Shown here piece after piece: positions 1-8,884 of a DNA stretch of 34,387 nt (position 1 is its first letter; every line of letters begins with the position of its first letter). Both the position numbers and the translations under genes were made by a program. This DNA is from Acidobacteriota bacterium. Its GTDB lineage: Bacteria > Acidobacteriota > Holophagae > Thermotomaculales > Thermotomaculaceae. The stretch covers positions 1 through 34,387 of the forward strand of contig QMQE01000002.1 in the NCBI GenBank assembly GCA_003650445.1, given 5' to 3'. Under the pieces are notes generated by a model. It did not search any database. It was not told the origin of the DNA and was given only the letters and a program-made list of their open reading frames with translations.

Positions 1-451
1 AAGATGCGAGCTTGTTCCCGGTTTTTTTGCCGGGAAGTTCTGCATTCAGCAAAATGAGTTTGAGACCTCGATACGACTTCATCTCCCACTCTGTGAAAGT
101 CTCAGCCGTTGTTTTCCGATAAAAATCCTGAACGTCACAAGCAACTACCTCCACAACTTTTGCCTGTGATCCAAAAAACACCGACCCGATGAATGGCAAT
201 GTTCCCGGTTGTTTGACCCCATACGCGTATCGATATTCTGGAGAATATAACGCAATAAAATTGACCGTGTTGACTTCATCCGGCGGACCCATGATTTTTC
301 TGACCTCTGCCTCAGTCATACCCTTCTTAACTTCCTGCCTGAGCCTGTTGCGCTGTGCAATAAGTCCCGCATCCTGATCCGCACAGACGGGAACTGCAAA
401 ACTGATGGCAACTACGAAAACAAAAACCCTCTGAATATAATTGAGTTTCAT
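1..451 (-). CDS. Secreted hypothetical protein with BamE/SmpA-like 'KGMTEAEVRKIMGPPDEV' motif (3' end outside window)
   Basis: Manual minus-strand translation from ATG at 451: MKLNYIQRVFVFVVAISFAVPVCADQDAGLIAQRNRLRQEVKKGMTEAEVRKIMGPPDEVNTV...; signal peptide; open to window edge, so absent from the ORF track. Confidence 0.7.
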   Translation of the reverse strand, partial: MKLNYIQRVFVFVVAISFAVPVCADQDAGLIAQRNRLRQEVKKGMTEAEVRKIMGPPDEVNTVNFIALYSPEYRYAYGVKQPGTLPFIGSVFFGSQAKVVEVVACDVQDFYRKTTAETFTEWEMKSYRGLKLILLNAELPGKKTGNKLAS

Positions 452-507
452 GATTTTATGATAGCACATAGATAAACCCCCGAACACTTCTCTGTCGCTT
501 CGCTCAG

Positions 508-539
508 TTGGAGTAGGGGTAGGAGTTGGGGTAAGAAAA
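508..539 (+). repeat. GGAGTA/GGGGTA degenerate hexamer array
   Basis: TTGGAGTAGGGGTAGGAGTTGGGGTAAGAAAA; near-identical to 22778..22809. Confidence 0.75.
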
Positions 540-560
540 GTCAGGAAATTGTCTGCTTCC

Positions 561-628
561 ATTCTTCACTCATCACTCTTCACACATCACAGTGCCGGAG
601 GCACGGCATCACTCATCACCCATCACTA
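561..628 (-). repeat. GTGATG-type array around hairpin GTGCC TCC GGCAC, starting on the thioesterase stop codon
   Basis: Minus strand TAGTGATGGGTGATGAGTGATGCCGTGCCTCCGGCACTGTGATGTGTGAAGAGTGATGAGTGAAG. Confidence 0.75.
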
Positions 629-1033
629 CATATTCTTACTGATCGGCTTCTTCTTCCCATTCTTGTCGATGGCGACGTAGGTGAATGCGGCTTCGGTCAC
701 TTTCAGGAATGGGGATTCTCCATCTTCCCGGCGGCCGACGGATTTTACCCATACCTCCAGTTCCAGGGTGATGGAGGTGGTTCCGATCCGAACAACCGAC
801 CCGTAGCAGGCGACAACATCCCCCACCAGTACCGGATGGATGAATTTCATTGAGTTTACCGCCACTGTAACCATTCGGGAGTTGGCAATTTCCTGGGACA
901 TGATCCCGCCTGCAATGTCCATCTGTGACATGATCCAACCGCCGAAGATGTCACCCTTTGAATTCGTGTCTGCCGGCATAGCCAGTGTTCGAAGTATCAA
1001 TTTCCCCCTGGGTCCCGCTGCATTTTCAACCAT
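626..1033 (-). CDS. Acyl-CoA thioesterase, hotdog fold (YciA-like)
   Basis: MVENAAGPRGKLILRTLAMPADTNSKGDIFGGWIMSQMDIAGGIMSQ...; start trimmed from the 1219 ORF start because the upstream extension is translated intergenic repeat. Confidence 0.85.
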   Translation of the reverse strand: MVENAAGPRGKLILRTLAMPADTNSKGDIFGGWIMSQMDIAGGIMSQEIANSRMVTVAVNSMKFIHPVLVGDVVACYGSVVRIGTTSITLELEVWVKSVGRREDGESPFLKVTEAAFTYVAIDKNGKKKPISKNM

Positions 1034-1076
1034 ACCTTCCTCCTCTTCTTGCCAATCCTCATCCCCGTGGGCGGCA

Positions 1077-1165
1077 GAAAGTGCAAGTGAAAGTGCGAGT
1101 GCGTGAAAGAAGGGATTGTCACTCATCACTCTTTCAGAGTGGGCGTTGCGAGTGGGCGTGCGCGA
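1077..1165 (+). repeat. AGTGCG/AGTGGG degenerate hexamer array
   Basis: GAAAGTGCAAGTGAAAGTGCGAGTGCGTGAAAG ... AGAGTGGGCGTTGCGAGTGGGCGTGCGCG. Confidence 0.55.
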
Positions 1166-1287
1166 CAGAGTAGGGAAAATCAGGGAGTTGGCCTTTCCCG
1201 TCTTTTTCAAACTCGTCACCCATCACTTCTTGTTTCCATTCACTATTCACGCGTCCGTCAGAACGCTTCACCTTTCACCTCTCGTTT

Positions 1288-1341
1288 CCTTCCTCCTCCT
1301 ACCCCAACCCCAACTCCTACCCGTCTGCGCCGCAGGCGCAG
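1288..1341 (-). repeat. Hairpin CTGCGCC TGC GGCGCAG plus GGGTAGGAGTTGGGG array
   Basis: Minus strand CTGCGCCTGCGGCGCAGACGGGTAGGAGTTGGGGTTGGGGTAGGAGGAGGAA, directly after the YihY stop codon. Confidence 0.7.
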
Positions 1342-1342
1342 C

Positions 1343-2140
1343 CTACATATCTTTCGCCACTTCGGCGCCGAAGAGGTAAATCAAGATGGAATAGTAAATC
1401 CATAGTATCAGCAGAATCAGAGAGCCGATGGAGCCGTAGACCAGCGAGTAGAGTTTGATGGAGACGATGTAAAGGCCAAAGATGTGTTTCAAAATTTCCC
1501 AGAGCATGGTGGCGACAAAGCCGCCGGTCAGCGCCCTTCGAAAAGACATGTGAACGTGGCTCATGTATTTGTAGGACAGGGCGAAAAAGATGGTTTCAAG
1601 AAAAATCTGGCCAAGCAGGATGACTGTGTATTCGTTGACAAAGGGCAGGGTTTCCAGTTTTTTGCTGATGACGAAGAAGGTAGAACCGGAAAAGAAAAGC
1701 ACGAGCAGTACAAAGGCGGTTACCAGAAAGAAGATGAAGGATTTCAGTGTGGCTTTCCAGGTGCTTCGCTCTTCATGGGTTTCAAAGATGATGCTCAGCG
1801 CGTTCTCCATTACCGTGAATACCCGAAACGCGAAATAAAAGACGGCGATGGCACTGATGACAGAAAAAACACGTCCACTGCTGATGATGCTGTCCACGTT
1901 GCCGATTACGGCCTGGGATATGGTTGGAGGAAAGAGTTTCAGGTACTGCTCCAGTTTCAGAAGAGACAGACTTTCCTGAAACAGCATTGTGGACACATAA
2001 ATTAACAGGATAAAGAAAGGGAAAATAGCGAGAAACGCGTAGTAAGACACTGCAGCCGCAAGGGTAAATACGTTCTTCTTATAGAAATTTCTAAATATGT
2101 GGCCTAATTTTTGAAATACCGTCAGCAGGTGTCGGTTCAT
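1343..2140 (-). CDS. YihY/BrkB-family inner membrane protein
   Basis: Multiple TM segments; N-terminal 'NFYKKNVFTLAAAVSYYAFLAIFPFFILLIYV' typical of the family. Confidence 0.85.
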   Translation of the reverse strand: MNRHLLTVFQKLGHIFRNFYKKNVFTLAAAVSYYAFLAIFPFFILLIYVSTMLFQESLSLLKLEQYLKLFPPTISQAVIGNVDSIISSGRVFSVISAIAVFYFAFRVFTVMENALSIIFETHEERSTWKATLKSFIFFLVTAFVLLVLFFSGSTFFVISKKLETLPFVNEYTVILLGQIFLETIFFALSYKYMSHVHMSFRRALTGGFVATMLWEILKHIFGLYIVSIKLYSLVYGSIGSLILLILWIYYSILIYLFGAEVAKDM

Positions 2141-2143
2141 CTG

Positions 2144-3034
2144 TCAGTCCTTTGGCCGTTCATTGTAATAGAATGACCACTTCACATGAATTTTATCCTT
2201 CTTGATGAAATGAGGCAAGGGCGGAAATGGATTGGAGTATTTGATGGCAAACTCCGCCGACATGTCCAGGGGGTCCACTCCCGTTTTTTTCAAGATCCCG
2301 ATGTTCTGAATGCTACCGTCTCTCAGGATGTCGAATTCAATAACAACACTGCCCTTGAGGTAGAGGTTCCGCGCTACTTCCGGTACTTTCCAGTTGGACC
2401 GTACAATCTGTTGTACTTTTTTTGCGTAGGGGCCAAGGTCAAAGCCTTGAGTATCAATGGAAAAATTGCCCGGTATGACCAGACCGCCATTTTGGCTATC
2501 GTAAATTTCAGGGTCTGTGACAGAGAACATGCGGCTTAAATCCACCAGTGGCTTTGCTTTGCTGGCTCTTCCGCTTTTCCCTTCAGCCTGCTGTTTTCCG
2601 GCAGCACCGGCCTGTTCCAGTCCGGTTTCTCCCCGTTCCTGTTTTCTTGTGGCTTTTTCTCCTTTTGATAACCGGTCCGCCTGAGTGGGCTTTTGCTTCA
2701 TTTCCCTCTGGTTTATTTTCATGGCTTTATGCATGACCACGGATGATGTGTTTCCTTTGGATAGTGCTTTCAAGGAAGGCGCCCCGCTGCCCCCGGCAGC
2801 CTTCCGGCTGATGTCTGAATATAATCTGGCATCTGAATTAGGTGTTTCTTTATCGTCAGGCAGGTCCACGAAGGTGAATTTGATGGATTTGTTCTTTTTC
2901 GCACTGGCCTGGAGGTTCGGCTGAAATTCCACCCGCATGGCCCGAAACATGGTCTTGTCTGCGGTAACAAAGAATATTAAAAGCACAATGATGGCCATGA
3001 AAAAGGCCTCAGTCAGAGAAATTTCCCGCTTCAC
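2144..3034 (-). CDS. TonB-like protein with C-terminal TonB domain
   Basis: N-terminal TM, charged Gln/Lys-rich linker, C-terminal 'YAKKVQQIVRSNWKVPEVARNLYLKGSVVIEFDILRDGSIQNIGILKKTGVDPLD'. Confidence 0.75.
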   Translation of the reverse strand: MKREISLTEAFFMAIIVLLIFFVTADKTMFRAMRVEFQPNLQASAKKNKSIKFTFVDLPDDKETPNSDARLYSDISRKAAGGSGAPSLKALSKGNTSSVVMHKAMKINQREMKQKPTQADRLSKGEKATRKQERGETGLEQAGAAGKQQAEGKSGRASKAKPLVDLSRMFSVTDPEIYDSQNGGLVIPGNFSIDTQGFDLGPYAKKVQQIVRSNWKVPEVARNLYLKGSVVIEFDILRDGSIQNIGILKKTGVDPLDMSAEFAIKYSNPFPPLPHFIKKDKIHVKWSFYYNERPKD

Positions 3035-3948
3035 GCAAACATCTCCATGGCAGCCCGGAATATCTTATGGCGCACCGCACTGAAATCCCCGGACGGGACG
3101 ACAGGATGCACACGGTTACTCAAAAAGGCCACCGCTGTCCGTCGGTTATTGGAGACCGCAATACCGGTTCCGGTAAAACCCAGATGATAGTGGTACCCCC
3201 CCCCTTGCATCAGGGGCAGAAAGGCATCCTCCATGCCAGATAGTGCCTGTAACAGTGCCATTGCCCCATTCGCCGTGGCAAAAAGTCCGGCATTCCCGGA
3301 AATCCCCCCATCGGAAAAGGCGTTGAGGTCGTGGGTTTCCCCGTGGATGTCCCGGCCCAGCCGAAAGTGGGACGGGTCTGGTGTTTTCACAAATTCCTCC
3401 GACAGTTTTAGTTCAAATTGATTTCCATGCTCAGTGGGGGCCACGTCCGGCCTTGGGCCGGGGTTGATCTCACAACCGGGAAAGCCCCGCAGGAATTCTC
3501 TCACAATTTCCGAAAAACGGGTCCCCACTGCCTTTTCCACCGCACGGGACAGGAGTATGTACCCGAGGCAGGAGTATGTCGGTGTTTCAGCATTTCCCAC
3601 CGCATCAAGTCCCCGCTGACGGATGGAATCCAGATAGCTTTCCCTGAACAAATAGAGGGGAAGCCAGGGTTTCAGGCCTGCGCGGTGGCCCAGCAGTTCA
3701 ATCAATGAGGCCTGGATTCCAGCCTCCGGCAATATGTCCATCAGTGGAAGTTCCAGTCTCCCGAGACTTTTTTGAACAAGGGGAAAGGTGACGAGGGGCT
3801 TGGTCAGAGATGCCGTATCGTAAACCAGGTCAGGGCCTTCCAGCGGGAACCGTTCAAAGAACACAGATTTCCCGTCCCGGTAAACCCGACAGTCAAAGGA
3901 CGGCACAAGTGATTGTTCAACAAGCTCCTTTAAAATTCGGTGAAGCAT
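3031..3948 (-). CDS. Beta-lactamase-family (class C-like) serine hydrolase
   Basis: SxxK motif in 'YDTASLTKPLVTF', 'YSCLGYILLSRAVEKAVG', and 'GFTGTG' third motif. Confidence 0.8.
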   Translation of the reverse strand: MLHRILKELVEQSLVPSFDCRVYRDGKSVFFERFPLEGPDLVYDTASLTKPLVTFPLVQKSLGRLELPLMDILPEAGIQASLIELLGHRAGLKPWLPLYLFRESYLDSIRQRGLDAVGNAETPTYSCLGYILLSRAVEKAVGTRFSEIVREFLRGFPGCEINPGPRPDVAPTEHGNQFELKLSEEFVKTPDPSHFRLGRDIHGETHDLNAFSDGGISGNAGLFATANGAMALLQALSGMEDAFLPLMQGGGYHYHLGFTGTGIAVSNNRRTAVAFLSNRVHPVVPSGDFSAVRHKIFRAAMEMFA

Positions 3949-4874
3949 TTCCCGGAGGCAGCCATTTCTGAAACAACTTTGGTGTAGAGCAGCGCTTTCA
4001 ACCCGTCTTCCCCGGAAACTTCAACCGGCCGATTCGAGATGATACTATCCAGAAAAGAGCCGATTTCTGCTTCCAGCTGATCCCGGTCCGTCACCGGCAG
4101 TGGGTGGTTCACCATTGAGCTGTCTCTGAAAAACATTTTTTTCAGTTTCCGGTTGTTCAGGTCGGCACTGTAATAGGTGTTTTCTTCCCCGTCAAAAACC
4201 CGCAAGCTCCGCTCCCGCTCCGATGCCACCCGACTGACGTTCAATTCGGCAATGCAACCGGATTCCAGTTCCACCATGGCAAAGGCAATGTCGGTTTTGT
4301 CTGTCACAACTTTCGTACCCTTCACGGTAATCCGTCTTACCGGGGAATTGTCCAGTGCAAACACCAGATCCATGTCGTGAATCATCAAATCCAGCACCAC
4401 GTCAATGTCCGTACTCCTCCCGGTAAAGGGGGAATAGCGATTGGCCCGGATCATCCATGGGGTTTTAACGTTCTCCTTCAGGGCTGTGAAGGCCCGGTTG
4501 AACCGCTCAATATGCCCGACCTGAAGCTTAACATCACGCTGGCCTGCCATTTCAATGAGCTGTTCCGCCTCATCCACATTGTCTGTGATGGGTTTTTCAA
4601 TCATCACGTGGATTCCATTTTCGATGAAAAACCGGGCCACATCAAAATGATAAACTGTCGGAGTGGCAATGGTCACCGCCTCTACTTCGCCGACAACCCG
4701 GCGAAAATCCCGAACATACGGTACCTTGTATTTTGCCGCAATCTCCCGGCCCCGTTCCTCATCCACATCCACAACACATACGAATTCACAATTTCTTAAT
4801 ACGCTCATCACACGGGCATGGAAACCGCCGAGATGGCCGCTCCCGATTACGGCTGCTTTAATTTTTTTTGTCAT
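3930..4874 (-). CDS. Gfo/Idh/MocA family oxidoreductase
   Basis: Rossmann 'AAVIGSGHLGGFHARVM', 'EKPITDNVDEAEQLIEMA'; start MTKKIKAAV chosen over upstream M at 4889. Confidence 0.85.
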   Translation of the reverse strand: MTKKIKAAVIGSGHLGGFHARVMSVLRNCEFVCVVDVDEERGREIAAKYKVPYVRDFRRVVGEVEAVTIATPTVYHFDVARFFIENGIHVMIEKPITDNVDEAEQLIEMAGQRDVKLQVGHIERFNRAFTALKENVKTPWMIRANRYSPFTGRSTDIDVVLDLMIHDMDLVFALDNSPVRRITVKGTKVVTDKTDIAFAMVELESGCIAELNVSRVASERERSLRVFDGEENTYYSADLNNRKLKKMFFRDSSMVNHPLPVTDRDQLEAEIGSFLDSIISNRPVEVSGEDGLKALLYTKVVSEMAASGKCFTEF

Positions 4875-7290
4875 GGGCTTTCTCTCCATAGAAAAAATAG
4901 TCCTTGAATGGTTTATGCTCGGGCTTCAATTCTGTCTCTTTCACAAGGTAATTCCAGTGGCCCGGTTCATTTTTCAAGTAATTATCAAACCAGGCCATCA
5001 CAAATTCCTCCTGGGCAATCCAGTTGGAAAACTTTCCTTTCATTCCGTGATTTTCCCCGAAAAACCGAACATAGGCTGTTTTCTTCCCCAGCACGTTTAA
5101 CGCTGTAAACATCTGGTCTGATTCTACAATCGGCACGTTTGTATCCGCATCCCCGTGCATCAGCAGCAGGGGTGTCTTCACCTTGTCCGCATTAAAAAGC
5201 GGGGACTTGTCCACATACACCTCCCTTGCGTTCCAGGGATAAGAACCCGCCAACGCCGTCATTCCATAGAGGTAGCCCCAGTAACCGCCGCCCCAGTAGG
5301 AGGTGATATTGCTGATACCGTACTCCGAAATCAAGGCCTTGAACAAGGTCGTTTTTGTCGCCAGTGACATGGCAAGAAATCCGCCGTAACTGCCGCTGTA
5401 GGCACCCATACGCGCCCCGTCAACCGAGGGCTCATGCTTCGCGGTGTACGCCGCCGCTTCAATGAGATCAGCTGCGGATTTATCCCCCCATTCGTTGACA
5501 TGTTCAGCGGCAAATTTTTCGCCACGGCCCACCGCGCCCCTGGGGGTGGTCAGCAGAACGAAGTAGCCGTTTCCGGACAGCCACTGGAAAGTCGGATGGA
5601 ACACCGGGCCGCAGGGCACCACACCGCCGTAGTAAAACACAATGAGGGGATAGGTTTTGCCGGGTTCAAAGTTGGCCGGATATACGAGGGAATTGTGAAT
5701 TCTGTATCCATTCTTTGACTTAAATGTGAACTCTTTGAATGGAGACAATGCCCCTTTTTCCTGCCTGTTATTCTGAAAATCTACAATCTCCTTTTCTCCA
5801 AGGAAAAGGGCCGGATAGCGGTCAATGGCGGAAGACATGAACAGCGTTCCCCCTGCGGTGGGACAAAACCCGTTCACCACGCCCCCCGGAATGTCCACTC
5901 TGGAAACCTCGCCATCTTTGTAGCGGAAAACCGCGCCCTTTCCGTCCAGTGTGGCAATGAACATCAGCTCCCCCGGACTCACTGTCTGAAGCGTATCAGA
6001 GGTCTGGCGTGTGTAGATAATATCGATGCCGGGACTGAACGTGGCATCCGATGTTACACAGTGGATTTCACCACTTGTCATATCCAGTGTAAACAGTGCT
6101 TTATCATAGTAGTTGGTCTGTTGGCCCTCCCGGTACGGCCGCCGCTGGGAAACAAAAATCACGGTTTTGTCATCGAGATATTTCACCTCATCAAAACTGC
6201 GGCTGTAGGCGCCAACCTGTTGAGCCTCCAGTGTTTCCAGATTCAAGTCCATAACCTTGAATGATGACCACGGGTAGCGTTCAATATCATCAGAGAGGGA
6301 GAGTACCGCGTGTTTCCCCCGGACATCATAGGCAGAAATGGACACCGGCCCGTAGAGTTTCCGAAGTACAACGCCGTCTGTGGACAGTGAGAAAAAGAAA
6401 GATTTGCTCAACCAGGACGGCCGCTTCTGTTCCATCCGGGTCCAGAGGGAATACTCCCCTTTTTTCTTCTCCTTGAATGTGTCCCGGACAATAAAATATA
6501 GAAATCGGCCGTCTTCTGACACGGTAAGTCCGGAAACCGGTTTGTCCATCAACCGGACGAGGTGTCGTTCCATGGAATCCGGATTCAGCACCATGATTTT
6601 TTTGCCCGTAACATAGTAAAGCCACTTATTGTCTCCGGAAAATACCGGTTGCCCGGCATCCTCAATTTCATGGCTTTGAATCTCTTTTTTGTCCAGTTGA
6701 ATCACGTCCAGAGAACGCATTCGTTTCCCCTTTTTGTCCCGCCTGGACACTGTCACTGCTGCAAAGTGCCCGTTCCGGCTGGCGGTAAAAAACCCCGGAC
6801 TCACCAATTTCGTGTAATCCAGGTGGGAAAACGGGCGATCCGGTGTCAATTTTACAGTCGCGTCCAGGCCGTCAAGTGTTACCGGAACAACACCATCAGT
6901 GGCCGGTTTTCCCTTCAACAGCATGCTGACTTTGTGTCCTCCGGTTTCAAACACCAGCGGCGTATCCGCCTTCACCGGCTTGTCATCAAGAAACAACAGG
7001 GCCTGTACACCTTTCTCGACCTTGAAAGAAGCTGTTTGAAAGCGCGGAACATTCAGATAACAGACCACAGCCACTGTTCCCTCTCCTGAAAGAACGACCG
7101 TGTCCGTTTTTTCAAATACAACATCGGAGGTGAACTCCGGCAATTTATCCCCGGCTTTCGGGAAAATCCCGGTGAGCATGGTCACGCCTGGCGCCAGTTT
7201 CGCCGTCAACACCGGTTTCAATGCCAGTGTTGCCGGGCGAACGGGAAGCACGAAGATAAGAAAACATCCGATTAACCAGAATCGTTTCAT
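4858..7290 (-). CDS. S9 prolyl oligopeptidase family peptidase with N-terminal beta-propeller
   Basis: Signal peptide; catalytic 'GSYGG' Ser motif, 'HGDADTNVP' Asp, 'GENHG' His. Confidence 0.9.
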   Translation of the reverse strand: MKRFWLIGCFLIFVLPVRPATLALKPVLTAKLAPGVTMLTGIFPKAGDKLPEFTSDVVFEKTDTVVLSGEGTVAVVCYLNVPRFQTASFKVEKGVQALLFLDDKPVKADTPLVFETGGHKVSMLLKGKPATDGVVPVTLDGLDATVKLTPDRPFSHLDYTKLVSPGFFTASRNGHFAAVTVSRRDKKGKRMRSLDVIQLDKKEIQSHEIEDAGQPVFSGDNKWLYYVTGKKIMVLNPDSMERHLVRLMDKPVSGLTVSEDGRFLYFIVRDTFKEKKKGEYSLWTRMEQKRPSWLSKSFFFSLSTDGVVLRKLYGPVSISAYDVRGKHAVLSLSDDIERYPWSSFKVMDLNLETLEAQQVGAYSRSFDEVKYLDDKTVIFVSQRRPYREGQQTNYYDKALFTLDMTSGEIHCVTSDATFSPGIDIIYTRQTSDTLQTVSPGELMFIATLDGKGAVFRYKDGEVSRVDIPGGVVNGFCPTAGGTLFMSSAIDRYPALFLGEKEIVDFQNNRQEKGALSPFKEFTFKSKNGYRIHNSLVYPANFEPGKTYPLIVFYYGGVVPCGPVFHPTFQWLSGNGYFVLLTTPRGAVGRGEKFAAEHVNEWGDKSAADLIEAAAYTAKHEPSVDGARMGAYSGSYGGFLAMSLATKTTLFKALISEYGISNITSYWGGGYWGYLYGMTALAGSYPWNAREVYVDKSPLFNADKVKTPLLLMHGDADTNVPIVESDQMFTALNVLGKKTAYVRFFGENHGMKGKFSNWIAQEEFVMAWFDNYLKNEPGHWNYLVKETELKPEHKPFKDYFFYGEKAHDKKN

Positions 7291-7488
7291 AATAACTCCT
7301 TAAATCTATTTCTGTTCCCGCCCATTGTCCCAGATTCTGTGCAGAAAAGCAAGTTTAAGTAGAAGGAAAGGCTAAGGTTAAGTTCAGAAAATACAGGGGA
7401 TGGGTAATTCCCCCATTCCCGCGCACAAACACCTTCGCCCATGCTCTTCGCCGAAAAATGGATAGGGTTAACAGGATAGGCGTAAATT

Positions 7489-7686
7489 TTATTTCGGGTC
7501 GAATCCAAGGAGAAGTATGTTGTGGAAATAAAGCCAGATCATGGTGGCCAACCCCGAGTACAAAACGCCGACAGCAATGATTTTCACACACACCTTGTAC
7601 CACGGCATATCCTCCCGGCCCTTAAAAAGAACCTCAAATGCCCGCATAAACACATAGGCACTGATTGTAAAAAATGTATATCCCAT
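7489..7686 (-). CDS. Small 65-aa membrane protein
   Basis: MGYTFFTISAYVFMRAFEVLFKGREDMPWYKVCVKIIAVGVLYSGLATMIWLYFHNILLLGFDPK; start trimmed to ATG preceded by AGGAGG. Confidence 0.65.
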   Translation of the reverse strand: MGYTFFTISAYVFMRAFEVLFKGREDMPWYKVCVKIIAVGVLYSGLATMIWLYFHNILLLGFDPK

Positions 7687-7761
7687 GTTCCCATCCTCCT
7701 TTTCAGCCACACCGCACAGGCGAAAATGGCGTCCCCGATTTTGCAGACTTCCTGTTTTTTG

Positions 7762-7791
7762 AGTATAGACGCCGCACTTATCCAGTGTCAA
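7762..7791 (-). promoter_or_regulatory. Sigma70-like promoter for the 65-aa membrane protein
   Basis: Minus strand TTGACA (7791..7786) - 18 nt - TATACT (7767..7762). Confidence 0.55.
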
Positions 7792-7797
7792 GAAAGT

Positions 7798-7826
7798 TTG
7801 TTACGGGAATCCGGATGCAGTATACT
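7798..7826 (+). promoter_or_regulatory. Sigma70-like promoter for the methyltransferase
   Basis: TTGTTA (7798..7803) - 17 nt - TATACT (7821..7826), with palindrome CAGTATACTG. Confidence 0.5.
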
Positions 7827-7876
7827 GTCTGTGAGAATCCAGGTTCACATGGGCCGTGGCCGAAACGGAGGATATA

Positions 7877-8884
7877 ATGACAGAAAGAAACGGATCATTG
7901 ACAGCGGAAAAACTGGAAGAAATGGTTCGGAGCTGGCAGGCATCCCGAATTGTGCTCAGCGCGGCGGAATTGAAGGTATTTGACCACATGGAAACACCGG
8001 CATCGTCGTCAACCGTGGCAAAGGCAATTGCTGGAGAACCCCGCTTCACGGACCGGCTCCTGAACGCGCTGGCGGTCCTTGGGCTATTGAAAAAGAAAAA
8101 CGGGCAGTTTCAAAATACAGCGGTTTCATCCGCGCACCTCGTGTCGGGGAAACCCGGCTACTGGATGGGGCTGGCCCATACCGAACACATGTGGCAGAGC
8201 TGGAGCCGTCTCACTGACATCGTGAGAACGGGGAAACCGGCCCGGGCACTCCCGAATCCTCCAAAAATAGAAAACTGGTTAGACGCCTTCATCACCGCAA
8301 TGCAGCAGTACGGTTCTGAACGGGCCCTCCGAATCATTGACATGCTGGACTTTTCCAATGTCAGAAGTTTCCTTGACGTGGGCGGCGGCTCCGGCGCGTT
8401 CAGTGTGGAACTGGCAAAACGTTTTCCGGGCATGGACATCTGTATCTTTGACCTGCCGGATGTTATTCCCCTGACAAAGCGCTTTGTGAACAAGAGCCAT
8501 GTTTCCGGCATCCGCTACGCCGAGGGTAATTTCCTCGATTTTCTTCCGAAGGAAGGCTTCGACATGGTATTCATGTCCCACGTAATTCATTCCAACCCTC
8601 CGGAAGGGGTAAAAACCCTGTTTCGACATGCCTTTCAGGCGACGGCACCGGGTGGACAGGCCGTTATCCACGACTTTATTGTCAACGACGAGCGAACCGG
8701 GCCACCCTGGGCGGTGATTTTCGCCCTGAACATGCTGGTGAACACCGACGGCGGAGACACCTTCAGCGAATCGGAAACCCGTAACTGGCTGGAAGAGGCC
8801 GGATTTACCGACATCACCCACCGGGACACCGGCTTAAATTCATCCCTGGCCACAGCAAAAAAACCGGAGGCCCAACAGAAATAA
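7877..8884 (+). CDS. SAM-dependent O-methyltransferase with N-terminal winged-helix dimerisation domain
   Basis: MTERNGSLTAEKLEEMVRSWQASRIVLSAAELKVFDHM...; 'FLDVGGGSGAFSVELAKRFPGMDICIFDLPDVI' SAM-binding motif; GGAGG upstream of ATG 7877. Confidence 0.85.
   Translation: MTERNGSLTAEKLEEMVRSWQASRIVLSAAELKVFDHMETPASSSTVAKAIAGEPRFTDRLLNALAVLGLLKKKNGQFQNTAVSSAHLVSGKPGYWMGLAHTEHMWQSWSRLTDIVRTGKPARALPNPPKIENWLDAFITAMQQYGSERALRIIDMLDFSNVRSFLDVGGGSGAFSVELAKRFPGMDICIFDLPDVIPLTKRFVNKSHVSGIRYAEGNFLDFLPKEGFDMVFMSHVIHSNPPEGVKTLFRHAFQATAPGGQAVIHDFIVNDERTGPPWAVIFALNMLVNTDGGDTFSESETRNWLEEAGFTDITHRDTGLNSSLATAKKPEAQQK

Noticed and set aside
508-539. Canonical three-tetrad G-quadruplex
   Set aside because: Too few runs of three or more G; only a weak two-tetrad structure is possible from the sequence.
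561-628. CRISPR array
   Set aside because: Repeat units are 6-8 nt without unique spacers of regular length, and no cas genes are present.
1034-1219. N-terminal extension of the thioesterase ORF
   Set aside because: Translation of intergenic repeats; the conserved domain begins near the ATG at 1033.
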